Shown here: positions 35,576 to 44,650 of the stretch, piece by piece
Position numbering within the stretch: position 1 is the stretch's first letter
Layout of the letters: every line of letters begins with the position of its first letter
Origin: Dawidia cretensis
Lineage (GTDB): Bacteria; Bacteroidota; Bacteroidia; Cytophagales; Cyclobacteriaceae
DNA length: 64,000 nt
Direction of reading: 5' to 3'
NCBI RefSeq assembly: GCF_018598175.1
Contig: NZ_JAHESE010000005.1
Span: 1 to 64,000 of the forward strand
Translations under genes and position numbers: made by a program
Notes under the pieces: generated by a model
Seen by the model: the letters and a program-made list of their open reading frames with translations, nothing else
What the model was told of the DNA's origin: nothing
Databases searched by the model: none

Positions 35576-36705
35576 AAAAGAAGCTGGTGTATATTCTGTC
35601 TTTTGTAGAGAAGTCGTTGCCCGTCGAGTGGGTGATTGAAAACCTGGACCGGACAAAATATGACTTGTCCTTTATCATGATGGGAAAGGATAACACACCC
35701 TTCACCCAATTTCTGCAGCAGCAAAACGTACCATACGATGTCGTGCCGTATGACGGCAAGGCCGACCTGCTGCCGACCTTTTACAAGATCTTCCGGATTT
35801 TGCGTCGTACGAAGCCGCACGTAGTGCATGTACATTTATTTTACGCCGGCATTATCGCGCTGCCGGCGGCCTGGCTGGCCGGTGTGCGTCACCGAATTTA
35901 TACGAGACACTATAGCAGCTATCACCACGATTATTTTAAGAAGGCTGTCGTTCTCGACAGGATCATCAATTTCTTTTCGACCCGGCTGGTCGCCATCAGC
36001 CAGGTGGTGGAGAATGTGCTGGTGACACGGGAACATGTGGCGCCGGAAAAGATCACACGGATTCCGCACGGATTTGATTTTTCTTACTTTGTGCGCCGGC
36101 CAGAAGAGATCGAAGCGGTGCGAATCAAACACGGCATTCCCACCGGGCAACATCCGGTCGTTGGCGTCATTTCCCGCTATACGCATCTTAAGGGTATTCA
36201 ATACACGATTGAGGCATTTGCTGCACTGCGCCAGCGCTACCCGCAAGCGCACCTGGTCCTGAGCAATGCCAGTGGTGATTACAAAGAGGTGTTGTCTTCA
36301 AAACTGCACGCGCTACCGCCGGGGTCTTTTACTGAGATCTTGTTTGAGGAGGACGTCCGGGCGCTGTATGCATTGTTCGATGTTTTTGTGCACGTGCCAA
36401 TCGCGCCTGATTGTGAGGCGTTTGGGCAGACGTATGTAGAAGCGTTGGCGATGCGGGTGCCCTCGGTCTTTACGCTGTCGGGCATTGCCCGGGAGTTTGT
36501 GGAAGATAGGGTGAACGCCCGGGTGGTTCCCTACCACGATGCTGCCGCGATCTCGCATGCTATCCAGGATCTGCTACAGAATGTGACGCTGCGCGAGCGT
36601 GTTACCGCTCAAGGGTACGAGGCAGTAACCCAGCGGTTTGGTATGCCTGTTATGATCGAGCGCCTGGATGCCGCGTATCAAGCGTCTTCAAAAGCGCGCA
36701 TCTGA
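35572..36705 (+). CDS. GT4-family glycosyltransferase
   Basis: A 377-residue GT-B enzyme. The N-terminal domain has PHVVHVHLFYAGIIALPAAWLAGV and RHRIYTRHYSSYHHDY. The donor domain has VVGVISRYTHLKGIQYTIEAFAAL and the E-x7-E segment CEAFGQTYVEALAMRVPSV. The start at 35572 overlaps the previous stop (ATGA); an earlier in-frame start lies inside the preceding gene. It is the last gene in the tightly overlapping run; an 87-nt gap follows. Confidence 0.9.
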   Translation: MKKKLVYILSFVEKSLPVEWVIENLDRTKYDLSFIMMGKDNTPFTQFLQQQNVPYDVVPYDGKADLLPTFYKIFRILRRTKPHVVHVHLFYAGIIALPAAWLAGVRHRIYTRHYSSYHHDYFKKAVVLDRIINFFSTRLVAISQVVENVLVTREHVAPEKITRIPHGFDFSYFVRRPEEIEAVRIKHGIPTGQHPVVGVISRYTHLKGIQYTIEAFAALRQRYPQAHLVLSNASGDYKEVLSSKLHALPPGSFTEILFEEDVRALYALFDVFVHVPIAPDCEAFGQTYVEALAMRVPSVFTLSGIAREFVEDRVNARVVPYHDAAAISHAIQDLLQNVTLRERVTAQGYEAVTQRFGMPVMIERLDAAYQASSKARI

Positions 36706-36792
36706 GGGAAAAACAGACATGCTTAAGGTTTCCCCTGGCAATCTGCTTAATTTTGCTCAAAAGGTCTGTATCATTGCTTGCCGTAAAATCAG

Positions 36793-37671
36793 ATGTTCCT
36801 CTCCATCGTCATTCCCACCTATAACCGCGCCGGTTATATCGGCAAGACCTTATCGTCCCTGTTAAGTCAGGACGCTGCCGCGTCTGATTTTGAAATCATT
36901 GTAATAGATGATGGTAGTACGGACAACACGCGTGCGGTGATGGAAACATTCGACCGCAAACGCGTACGCTATTTTCGTAAGGAGAATGGCGAGCGGTCGG
37001 CGGCGCGGAATTATGGGGCACGGCTGGCGAAGGGTGACTACATCAACTTTTTTGACTCTGATGATCTGGCTTATCCGCACCACGTACACACGGCGTGGGA
37101 AACGGTGCAGCGGTTACAGTCTCCCGAAGTCTTTCACTTGGGTTATGACGTCAGGGACGATAAGAAGCGACTGCTTCGAGCCGTTGATACCCTGCCGGCG
37201 AAGATCAACGACCTGTTGATCGACGGCAATCATTTGAGCTGCAACGGTGTGTTTATCCGCACCGACGTTTGTTTACAATATCCCTTTTTCGAAAAGCTGC
37301 ACGCCTCGGAAGATTACCAATTGTGGTTACGCCTGGCCGCGCGTTTTGATTTTCATTGTATCAACACGGTCACGTCTACGGTAGTGGATCACCAGTCGCG
37401 CAGTGTGCTGAAAATGAATGAAGCGAAGTTTGTGTACCGCATCGCGCTTTTGCAGACCTCGCTGGAACAGGACGAACGTTTTATGCAGGTTTACGGTCGC
37501 CGGCTGGGAACCTTCCGCGCCTACCTGTTTATTTATATGGCCTTACACTTTGCCATGGCCGGACTGTCGACCGGTAAAGTAATTCGCTACCTGGTGGCCG
37601 CCGTCAAGAACAAGCCCACTGTGTTTTTCACCCGGCGGTTTGCGGCAGTGATTAAAAATACGATTCTATAG
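36793..37671 (+). CDS. GT2-family glycosyltransferase
   Basis: A 292-residue GT2 enzyme starting MFLSIVIPTYNRAGYIGKTLSSLL, with IIVIDDGSTDNTRAVM, ENGERSAARNYGARLAKGDYI and NFFDSDDLAYPHH as DxD-type metal site, and LHASEDYQLWLRLA as the catalytic acidic segment. No membrane anchor. It starts after the 87-nt gap, so it may have its own promoter, although none is obvious. Confidence 0.88.
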   Translation: MFLSIVIPTYNRAGYIGKTLSSLLSQDAAASDFEIIVIDDGSTDNTRAVMETFDRKRVRYFRKENGERSAARNYGARLAKGDYINFFDSDDLAYPHHVHTAWETVQRLQSPEVFHLGYDVRDDKKRLLRAVDTLPAKINDLLIDGNHLSCNGVFIRTDVCLQYPFFEKLHASEDYQLWLRLAARFDFHCINTVTSTVVDHQSRSVLKMNEAKFVYRIALLQTSLEQDERFMQVYGRRLGTFRAYLFIYMALHFAMAGLSTGKVIRYLVAAVKNKPTVFFTRRFAAVIKNTIL

Positions 37672-37683
37672 TACTTGAATAAT

Positions 37684-38649
37684 ATGACCCCTCAACTGAT
37701 CAATCCGAACACGGGTGCTCCGCTTACGCAGCAGTCAGCGCAGCTGATCGATAGCACGGGGGATTCGTTTCCCCGGGTGAATGGTGCATGGCGTTTTGTG
37801 AAGAGCGATAATTACACCGGTAGTTTCGGTTTTCAATGGAACCGTTTTGAGCGTACGCAGGTAGATCGCTTTCAGCGTCATTCGTCGCAGAGCTATGACC
37901 GGTTCTTCGCCGTGACGCGTTGGAATGAGCAAGATCTTTCGGGGCAAAATATTTTAGAAGTGGGCTCGGGTGCGGGCCGGTTCTCACAGGTTGTTCTACA
38001 GCATACACAGGCAACATTGTATAGCGTGGATTATTCGGACGCCGTAGAGGCCAACTATCGCAACAATGGCAGCGATGATCGTCTGAATCTTTTCCAGGCG
38101 AGCGTATATGAGCTGCCGTTTGCTGCGGGGCAATTCGACAAGGTATTTTGTTTTGGCGTGTTGCAGCATACGCCAGACGTTAAGCATTCGGTAGAATGTC
38201 TGATCCGGATGGTAAAACCAGGGGGCGAGCTGATCGTGGATTTTTATCCGGTAAAAGGATGGTATACGAAGATCCATGCGAAATATCTGCTGCGCCCGTT
38301 TACGCGCCGGATGGATCACATCCGGCTGTTGAATCTTATTGAGAAACACGCAGACAGGCTTATCCGTGCGTATCGTTTTTTTGATCGCCTGGGTGTAGGC
38401 CGGATCGTGAACCGGTTCCTGCCGATCTGCGACATTCGTCGCACACTGCCAACGAATCTGTCGGAGGAAGAACTGCGGGAATGGGTGATATTAGATACCT
38501 TTGATATGTTTTCGCCACAATACGATCAGCCGCAGCGCCTGGAGACCGTTGCCAAATGGTTTGCAGAAGCGGGCATGCGCGAGGTGATCCCCTCGGTTGT
38601 GCGGTATGGCGATGGCAACGAAATCTATACAGTAAAAGGCATACGATAG
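37684..38649 (+). CDS. Class I SAM-dependent methyltransferase
   Basis: A 321-residue enzyme. The first ~75 residues (MTPQLINPNTGAPL, then SFPRVNGAWRF and SFGFQWNRFERTQ) resemble a short Trm112-like segment followed by the WNRF-type lead seen in methyltransferases of sugar-lipid loci. NILEVGSGAGRFSQVV is motif I and FCFGVLQHTPDVKHSVECL follows. The ATG at 37684 is chosen over a TTG three codons upstream. It lies 12 nt after the GT2 gene and 3 nt before asnB, so the three are co-transcribed. Confidence 0.82.
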   Translation: MTPQLINPNTGAPLTQQSAQLIDSTGDSFPRVNGAWRFVKSDNYTGSFGFQWNRFERTQVDRFQRHSSQSYDRFFAVTRWNEQDLSGQNILEVGSGAGRFSQVVLQHTQATLYSVDYSDAVEANYRNNGSDDRLNLFQASVYELPFAAGQFDKVFCFGVLQHTPDVKHSVECLIRMVKPGGELIVDFYPVKGWYTKIHAKYLLRPFTRRMDHIRLLNLIEKHADRLIRAYRFFDRLGVGRIVNRFLPICDIRRTLPTNLSEEELREWVILDTFDMFSPQYDQPQRLETVAKWFAEAGMREVIPSVVRYGDGNEIYTVKGIR

Positions 38650-38652
38650 TTT

Positions 38653-40506
38653 ATGTGCGGCATTTCAGGTATTCTCTCGCGCGCGGGCGTTACGCGTGAG
38701 CGCATCGGGCAGATAACCATGGCCCTTGCGCATCGCGGCCCCGACGCGCAAGGCGTATGGGTAGATGCGGGCGCAACCGTCGGCCTGGGGCATACACGGC
38801 TCAGCATCATCGACCTGAGCACCGACGCGAACCAACCTTTTTACTCGCGAGACAACCGGTATGTGGTGGTCTTCAATGGCGAAATCTACAACTTCCAGGC
38901 CCTGCGCAACGAGCTTAGCGAACGTCACGGCGTAACGTTCCGCACGACGAGCGATACCGAGGTATTGGTTGAAGCGTTTGCCGTGTGGGGTAAAGGTGCT
39001 GCAGGCCGGCTGGAAGGAATGTTTGCCGCCATTATTGCTGACCAGCAAACTGGCAAGGTATACCTGTTGCGTGACCGCGCGGGCAAGAAGCCCTTGTTCT
39101 ATTTTCAGTCGGGAACAACGCTGGCGTTTGCCTCGGAGATGAAGGCGTTGTTGCGCGACCCAGAGATCCGGCGGGAGGCAAAGATCAACCGCGATGTTTT
39201 TACAACCTTTCTGCACCTGGGCTATATACCAGGTCCCGCGACGATCTACGAAAATATCTTTAAGTTCCCGGCAGGGCATATCGGCGAGTGTGATGCCTCG
39301 TTGCGGATCTACGCCCGTCCCTATTGGCAATTGCAAGATCACTTATCGGATGTGATCCTGACGGATGCAGCGCAGGTGAAAGATACCCTGCGCACACTGT
39401 TGCATGATGCCGTGGCGAAACGCATGATTAGCGATGTACCGCTGGGCGCGTTTCTCAGTGGCGGTACCGATTCGTCGCTGGTGACGGCTGTCGCGGCGGC
39501 ACAACGGAGCACCCCTCTGAAGACCTTTAGCATTGGCTTTGAAGAAAGCAAGTTTGACGAAAGCCGGTATGCACGCGCAGTGGCCGAACATCTGGGCACG
39601 GACCATACAGCCTATACGTTGTCTGAAAAGGAAGCGCTGGGTATCCTGGAAACCTATCTGCAACATTTTGACGAACCTTTTGCGGATACCTCGGCCATCC
39701 CCACTATGCTGGTGTCGCGCCTGGCGCGGCAGCAGGTGAAAGTGGTATTGACGGGTGATGGCGGTGATGAGCTTTTTCAGGGGTATGGCACATACACCTG
39801 GGCCAACCGCCTGGACCGGCCCGGCATGGGACTGTTGCGTGCACCGCTCAGGGGAGTGTTAAAAGCTGCCGGCACAAGCCGCATGGAGCGTATTGGGCAC
39901 CTGCTGGCGTCTCCCCTGGGAAGTGAACGAAGCCACATCTTTTCACAAGAGCAATATTTCTTTTCACAACAAGAGCTGGATACGTATGCCAACGGGTTTA
40001 CGCCCTTTCGCTATCAGGATGCCACGGATAGTAAACAGCGCTTTACAGCGGGCGAACGACAGGCGCTGTTTGACCTGGAGTATTACCTGCGTGACGACCT
40101 GTTGGTAAAGGTAGACCGGGCATCGATGTATTATGCGTTGGAATGCCGCTCGCCCTTGCTGGACCATCGCCTCGTTGAGTTTGCCTTCTCGCTGGATGCT
40201 TCGCTGAAAGTCCGTGATGGACGCGCCAAGTGGCTCTTGAAAGAGCTGCTGCGGGAATATATACCTTCGGCATTGGTAGACCGGCCTAAGTGGGGCTTTA
40301 GCGTGCCGCTGGCCACGTGGTTAAAGGGTGATTTGCGTTACCTGGTGGAACGTTACCTGAGCCCGGAGGCAGTAGCCACGGCGGGGGTGTTGGATGCCGG
40401 TTATGTCAAGCAGTTGGTGAAGGACTTCTTTGGCGGGAAGGATTATCTGTATAACCGCCTGTGGGTGTTGATTGTTCTGCACAAGTGGCTACACGATAAC
40501 GGATAA
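38653..40506 (+). CDS. asnB: Asparagine synthase-type glutamine amidotransferase
   Basis: A 617-residue two-domain enzyme. The class II glutaminase domain begins with the nucleophile Cys2 (MCGISGILS) and contains RGPDAQGVW and YNFQALRNEL. The synthetase domain has the PP-loop LSGGTDSSLVTA near residues 267-275, TGDGGDELFQGYG and LLVKVDRASMYYALECRSPLLD. In polysaccharide loci such enzymes usually amidate a sugar acid or amino acid side group, as WbpS-type proteins do; true asparagine synthesis is the alternative. It sits between a methyltransferase and a GT4 gene, favouring glycan modification. Confidence 0.9.
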   Translation: MCGISGILSRAGVTRERIGQITMALAHRGPDAQGVWVDAGATVGLGHTRLSIIDLSTDANQPFYSRDNRYVVVFNGEIYNFQALRNELSERHGVTFRTTSDTEVLVEAFAVWGKGAAGRLEGMFAAIIADQQTGKVYLLRDRAGKKPLFYFQSGTTLAFASEMKALLRDPEIRREAKINRDVFTTFLHLGYIPGPATIYENIFKFPAGHIGECDASLRIYARPYWQLQDHLSDVILTDAAQVKDTLRTLLHDAVAKRMISDVPLGAFLSGGTDSSLVTAVAAAQRSTPLKTFSIGFEESKFDESRYARAVAEHLGTDHTAYTLSEKEALGILETYLQHFDEPFADTSAIPTMLVSRLARQQVKVVLTGDGGDELFQGYGTYTWANRLDRPGMGLLRAPLRGVLKAAGTSRMERIGHLLASPLGSERSHIFSQEQYFFSQQELDTYANGFTPFRYQDATDSKQRFTAGERQALFDLEYYLRDDLLVKVDRASMYYALECRSPLLDHRLVEFAFSLDASLKVRDGRAKWLLKELLREYIPSALVDRPKWGFSVPLATWLKGDLRYLVERYLSPEAVATAGVLDAGYVKQLVKDFFGGKDYLYNRLWVLIVLHKWLHDNG

Positions 40507-40510
40507 GGCC

Positions 40511-41680
40511 ATGGCGGAAAATGTATTATACCTTTCGTATGACGGCCTAACCGATCCACTGGGACAATCGCAGATATTACCCTACCTCGCCGGCCTGGCC
40601 GCGCGGGGGCATCGTATTTCCATCATTAGCTTTGAGAAAGACGATAAGCTGGAAACCGGTGGTGAACAGATACACCAGTTTTGCCGGCAGAATAACCTGA
40701 CATGGCATCCCCTGCGGTATCATAAGCAGCCGCCGGTATTTTCTACGTTGTACGACGTTTGGCGTATGCGGCAGCTGGCACAAAAGCTTCACGCGCAAAC
40801 GCCGTTTACGATTGTGCATTGCCGAAGCTATATCACGGCGCTGGTGGGGCGCTGGCTGAAGAATAAGCACGGCATACGGTTCATCTTTGATATGCGCGGG
40901 TTCTGGGCGGACGAGCGTGTAGAAGGAGGGCTCTGGAACCTGAACAGTCCGTTGTACCGCCGCGTCTATAAGTTCTTTAAAGGACAAGAGCGCAAGTTTC
41001 TGCACGATGCCGACGCGGTGATTGTGCTGACCATGGCTGCACGAGCGGAGATCCTTTCGTGGGGTGTGGACGACAAGATTACGGTTATACCTTGTTGTGT
41101 CGACTTACAACTTTTTGATCGCGGTGCGGTTGCAGTCCCCGATACCGAGGCATGGCGCACGCAGCTGGGTATACCACCCGGGGCCTATGTGCTGCTGTAC
41201 CTGGGCTCTATCGGAACCTGGTACCTGTGGAATGAAATGGTTTTGTTCTTTGAGCGCCTTCAAAAAGAGCATGCAAATGCTAAATTCCTTGTCCTCACGC
41301 CTGATGTCGACAAGGTTATACCCCATGCTGATTTTATTGTCCGTACGGTGAGCCGGCAGGAGGTACCCGTCCTGATCAGTTTGGCGGATGCCTCGGTCTG
41401 TTTTATCAAGCCATCGTTTTCGAAGAAAGGCTCATCGGCGACGAAGATGGCCGAGGTGCTGGCGATGGGGGTACCTGTTATTACCAATCCTGGGTGGGGC
41501 GATGTGGCCTTTCTGGCAGATAAGCTTGATAGCCTGGTGGTGGTGGACCCGCACGCACAACAAACCCCTATTATTCCGGTATCATCCGGCCCGGTATCGC
41601 GTGCATTCTTTGACGACTTTTTCTCGTTGGCCGAGGGGGTAAAGCGGTATAACACGGTATACCATAGGCTTGGCGGCTAG
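40511..41680 (+). CDS. GT4-family glycosyltransferase
   Basis: A 389-residue GT-B enzyme starting MAENVLYLSYDGLTDPLGQSQILPYL, the typical opening of GT4 enzymes of O-antigen loci. FDMRGFWADERVEGGLW and RIYKFFKGQE-type sequence follow. The donor domain has YLGSIGTWY and the motif KMAEVLAMGVPVITNPGWGDV. The start at 40511 is 4 nt after the asnB stop; a longer frame lies inside asnB. It is the last gene of the glycan block. A short CGGC-TA-GCCG stem overlaps its stop, too weak to call a terminator. Confidence 0.88.
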   Translation: MAENVLYLSYDGLTDPLGQSQILPYLAGLAARGHRISIISFEKDDKLETGGEQIHQFCRQNNLTWHPLRYHKQPPVFSTLYDVWRMRQLAQKLHAQTPFTIVHCRSYITALVGRWLKNKHGIRFIFDMRGFWADERVEGGLWNLNSPLYRRVYKFFKGQERKFLHDADAVIVLTMAARAEILSWGVDDKITVIPCCVDLQLFDRGAVAVPDTEAWRTQLGIPPGAYVLLYLGSIGTWYLWNEMVLFFERLQKEHANAKFLVLTPDVDKVIPHADFIVRTVSRQEVPVLISLADASVCFIKPSFSKKGSSATKMAEVLAMGVPVITNPGWGDVAFLADKLDSLVVVDPHAQQTPIIPVSSGPVSRAFFDDFFSLAEGVKRYNTVYHRLGG

Positions 41681-41765
41681 CCGATCTTCTTTTGTACTTC
41701 ACCTACGTTTTATCCCTCTTAAATTATTATTAACAGCCGTTAGCCATAGAATTGCATTTTTCCCT

Positions 41766-41773
41766 TATTTTTG
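41766..41773 (+). promoter_or_regulatory. Possible -7 element of the Lrp-panB unit
   Basis: TATTTTTG matches TAnnTTTG exactly and lies 40 nt before the ATG at 41813. No TTTG lies at the right distance upstream, so the call rests on one box only. Confidence 0.3.
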
Positions 41774-41812
41774 GCCAAATTTTATTTGGAAAACGAACCC
41801 TCGCTTTATATT

Positions 41813-42289
41813 ATGATTAAGAACATTAAACTAGACGGTACGGATCGTAAGATCCTGGAAATCCTCCAGCGTAATTCGAATATTACAAATGCACAGCTAG
41901 CCAAGGAGATCGGTCTGTCGCCGGCGCCGACGCTGGAGCGTGTGAATAAGCTGGAGACTTCCGGAGTGATCAGAAGCTATCATGCCGTGATCGACCCGGC
42001 CGCCGTAGGCTTAGGTGTGAGCACATTTGTGATGGCTTCGTTGAAGGGTCACAATAAAGAGAACATCAGCAAATTTATAACCGCTATCAAAGCAGTAGAC
42101 GAAGTGGTGGAATGTCATCACATCACGGGCTCGGGCGACTTCATTCTGAAGATTGTCTGTGCCGACATCGCGGCGTATCAACAACTGATGTTGGACAAGG
42201 TGTCGAACATTGAAGTGGTCGACAGCCTGCAGTCGATGGTGATCCTCTCTACCTTCAAAGACAGTAAATCGCTTCCGATACCCGGATAA
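41813..42289 (+). CDS. Lrp/AsnC-family transcriptional regulator
   Basis: A 158-residue regulator: an N-terminal winged helix-turn-helix (LDGTDRKILEILQRNSNITNAQLAKEIGLSPAPTLERVNKLE) and a C-terminal RAM ligand-binding domain (about 70-150, with ITGSGDFILKIVCADIAAYQ). Such proteins sense amino acids and assemble into octamers. The ATG at 41813 (MIKNIKLDGTD) is used; an upstream start would overlap the putative -7 box. The next gene begins 13 nt downstream. The ligand and targets are not visible from sequence. Confidence 0.9.
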   Translation: MIKNIKLDGTDRKILEILQRNSNITNAQLAKEIGLSPAPTLERVNKLETSGVIRSYHAVIDPAAVGLGVSTFVMASLKGHNKENISKFITAIKAVDEVVECHHITGSGDFILKIVCADIAAYQQLMLDKVSNIEVVDSLQSMVILSTFKDSKSLPIPG

Positions 42290-42302
42290 TAAAGGAAGGA
42301 GT

Positions 42303-42809
42303 ATGCTTGCTGAAAAAAGTTTTATTCTCGATGCCGACCAGGTAAAGCAGAAGATTCGGCGCATGGCATTTGAGATCTATGAGCACAACTTCAAAGAAAA
42401 GAATGTCGTGCTTGCGGGGATCGAAGGGCAGGGACATGTACTGGCGAAGTTGCTGGCGAAGCAGCTGGAAAGTATCTCACCCCTGGAGGTCAAGCTGGTG
42501 AAGATCAGCATCGATAAAACGGCGCCGCAGCAAAGCGAGATCACGCTGGATTGTGACCTGAAGGATATACGCAAACGCAGTATTATTATGGTAGACGATG
42601 TGCTGAATACCGGGCGCACGTTTACATACGGTATGAAGCCGTTCCTGAGCATTGAAGTAAAAAAGATCGAGACAGCGGTATTGATCAACCGTAGCCACCC
42701 GCTTTTTCCTGTTCACGCCCAGTATGTGGGGTATGAGCTCTCCACCACCATAAAAGATCACGTCGAAGTAGACCTGACAAAGGATACTATGGCGGTATAC
42801 TTACACTAG
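42303..42809 (+). CDS. PyrR-like phosphoribosyltransferase
   Basis: A 168-residue type I phosphoribosyltransferase with the PRPP-binding motif IIMVDDVLNTGRTFTYGM. The C-terminal VLINRSHPLFPVHAQYVGYELSTT resembles PyrR, the uracil phosphoribosyltransferase and pyrimidine attenuation protein of Gram-positive bacteria. In Bacteroidota an RNA-binding attenuator role is not established, so either a uracil/hypoxanthine salvage enzyme or a regulator is possible. It is 13 nt after the Lrp gene and 27 nt before panB, so the three genes form one unit. Confidence 0.8.
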   Translation: MLAEKSFILDADQVKQKIRRMAFEIYEHNFKEKNVVLAGIEGQGHVLAKLLAKQLESISPLEVKLVKISIDKTAPQQSEITLDCDLKDIRKRSIIMVDDVLNTGRTFTYGMKPFLSIEVKKIETAVLINRSHPLFPVHAQYVGYELSTTIKDHVEVDLTKDTMAVYLH

Positions 42810-42836
42810 GGCATTTCTATTATTACCACCACCATC

Positions 42837-43655
42837 ATGTCTGTTCACAAACAAGATATCAAGCGTATTACCACGCACCAGTTACAAGAGATGAAAAACC
42901 GGGGCGAGAAGATCGCGATGCTGACGGCCTATGACTACAGCATGGCCCAGCTGATCGATGGTGCCGGTATCGACGTCGTCCTGGTGGGCGACTCGGCCTC
43001 GAACGTGATGGCAGGCCATGAAACAACCTTGCCGATCACGTTGGACCAGATGATCTACCACGCCGCCTCGGTGGTACGCGCAGTAAAGCGTGCGCTGGTG
43101 GTGGTCGACCTGCCGTTTGGTTCATACCAGGGCAGCTCGGGCGAGGCGCTTCGCTCGTCGATCCGCATCATGAAAGAAGCGGGTGCCCATGCTGTGAAGC
43201 TGGAGGGTGGCCATGAAATAAAAGAATCTGTTCAACGCATTCTCAGTGCGGGCATTCCCGTGATGGGCCACCTCGGCCTGACGCCGCAATCCATCTATAA
43301 ATTCGGAACGTATTCTGTGCGCGCGAAGGAAGAAGCCGAGGCGCAGACACTGCTGGAAGACGCCAAACTGCTGGAAGAATGCGGCTGCTTTGGTATCGTA
43401 CTGGAAAAGATCCCGGCAGTGCTGGCAGGAAAGGTATCGTCGTCGTTGCATATACCCATTATCGGCATTGGCGCCGGTCCCGATGTAGACGGGCAGGTGT
43501 TGGTGATGCAGGATATGCTGGGCATTACACAAGAGTTCAAGCCCCGGTTCCTGCGGCGGTATGCAGACCTTAGCAGCATCGTTACCGGTGCTGTGGGAAA
43601 ATATGTCTCGGATGTAAAGTCCAAAAGCTTTCCGAACGCTGACGAGAAATATTAG
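42837..43655 (+). CDS. panB: 3-methyl-2-oxobutanoate hydroxymethyltransferase
   Basis: A 272-residue enzyme, normal length for PanB, which transfers a hydroxymethyl group from methylene-tetrahydrofolate to ketoisovalerate in pantothenate synthesis. Signatures are [39 protein letters not shown] split over residues ~25-60 (Mg-binding Asp), [20 protein letters not shown] and [18 protein letters not shown]. It is the last gene of the Lrp-PRT-panB unit. It ends one base before the convergent Ada-like gene, with no terminator between. Confidence 0.95.
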   Translation: MSVHKQDIKRITTHQLQEMKNRGEKIAMLTAYDYSMAQLIDGAGIDVVLVGDSASNVMAGHETTLPITLDQMIYHAASVVRAVKRALVVVDLPFGSYQGSSGEALRSSIRIMKEAGAHAVKLEGGHEIKESVQRILSAGIPVMGHLGLTPQSIYKFGTYSVRAKEEAEAQTLLEDAKLLEECGCFGIVLEKIPAVLAGKVSSSLHIPIIGIGAGPDVDGQVLVMQDMLGITQEFKPRFLRRYADLSSIVTGAVGKYVSDVKSKSFPNADEKY

Positions 43656-43656
43656 T

Positions 43657-44514
43657 CTATAGTCCCTGTCGCGCCATTTCCCACCCAAGCATGCTTTTCT
43701 TGCGGGTAGGCTCCCAACGATATTCTCCCAGTATACCGTCTTTGCGGATGACGCGATGACACGGTATCAGGTATGCCACATGATTGGATCCTACCGCAGA
43801 GCCGACGGCCTGCAGGGCCCGTGCATTTTCAATCGAAGACGCGATCTGTTGATACGTGGTGACATGTCCTTCGGGAATGCGCAGGAGGGCCTCCCATACT
43901 TTGATCTGAAAATTAGTACCCTTGACAAAGACATGTAGCTTCTTTTGCTGCGGCTGATCCTTTGCCGGAAAGATTTGCCCGATGAATGCCTGCGTAAGCT
44001 CCTGGTCCTGGTGGAACACTGAGTTGTGCCAGTGCTCTTTCATGGCGTGCAAGGCTTGCGTGACGTCTTCGTCGGCTTGCAGAAATGACATCCAGCAAAT
44101 GCCGCGCGCCGTCACGCCGAGCAGGCAAAGGCCAAACGGTGTTTCGTGAAAGCCGTATTCAATGTGAATGCCGGCACCGTGTTGTTTATATTCTTGCGGC
44201 GTAACAGCTTCCAGGGTCGTGAACAGATCGTAGACCCGTGACTGGCTGGAGAGCCCCGCAGACTCGGCGGCTTCCATCAGGTTACGAGAGGCCTGTAGGC
44301 GGTCCTTCAGGAAATCGATTGTGAGAAATTGCAGGAAGCGTTTGGGGCTGATACCGGCCCATTCTGTAAAGAGGCGTTGGAAGTGAAAGGGGCTTATGCT
44401 CACTTCGTCGGCTACCTCGCTCAGCTCGGGCTGGCGTTTGAAGTGCTCTTCCAGGTAGCGAATGGCTTGCTCGATGCGCCGGTAGTTAATGTCATCCTCG
44501 TGTGTCGTCGCCAT
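43657..44514 (-). CDS. AraC-type HTH / methylated-DNA cysteine methyltransferase (Ada without its Zn domain)
   Basis: A 285-residue fusion. Residues ~10-105 are an AraC-type DNA-binding domain (EVADEVSISPFHFQRLFTEWAG). About 110-190 are the Ada/Ogt N-terminal domain. The C-terminus is the O6-alkylguanine transferase with the acceptor motif IPCHRVIRKDG. The N-terminal zinc domain of E. coli Ada, which accepts methyl from phosphotriesters, is absent. So it can repair O6-methylguanine, but how it would sense damage for gene control is unclear. The ATG at 44514 is used; a perfect TAATTTTG lies just upstream, implying a very short or absent 5' leader. Confidence 0.9.
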   Translation of the reverse strand: MATTHEDDINYRRIEQAIRYLEEHFKRQPELSEVADEVSISPFHFQRLFTEWAGISPKRFLQFLTIDFLKDRLQASRNLMEAAESAGLSSQSRVYDLFTTLEAVTPQEYKQHGAGIHIEYGFHETPFGLCLLGVTARGICWMSFLQADEDVTQALHAMKEHWHNSVFHQDQELTQAFIGQIFPAKDQPQQKKLHVFVKGTNFQIKVWEALLRIPEGHVTTYQQIASSIENARALQAVGSAVGSNHVAYLIPCHRVIRKDGILGEYRWEPTRKKSMLGWEMARQGL

Positions 44515-44519
44515 AAAAA

Positions 44520-44527
44520 CAAAATTA
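44520..44527 (-). promoter_or_regulatory. -7 element of the Ada-like gene
   Basis: On the minus strand TAATTTTG is an exact TAnnTTTG. It lies 5 nt before the chosen ATG. A TTTG lies 16 nt further upstream, a little closer than the usual 19-21. If used, the transcript starts at or within a few bases of the start codon. Confidence 0.4.
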
Positions 44528-44590
44528 GTGGTTTGTGATGACACAAAGGTCGCGTGCGGCCCACGCGATCTCAACCCGCTTCTTGCGCAT

Positions 44591-44618
44591 AAAAACGCCC
44601 GGCACGTGCATGCCGGGC
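44591..44618 (-). terminator. Terminator after the copper storage protein gene
   Basis: On the minus strand GCCCGGCA and TGCCGGGC (44611-44618 with 44597-44604) pair around a 6-nt loop and are followed by GTTTTTATG. It lies 32 nt after the stop of the copper storage protein gene. Confidence 0.85.
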
Positions 44619-44650
44619 ATTGTTTACAGGGATTTATGACGTGGCAGAGC

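Noticed and set aside
42303-42809. Calling the phosphoribosyltransferase pyrR outright
   Set aside because: The PRPP motif and C-terminus are PyrR-like, but no attenuator site or pyrimidine genes are present nearby, so the symbol is not used.
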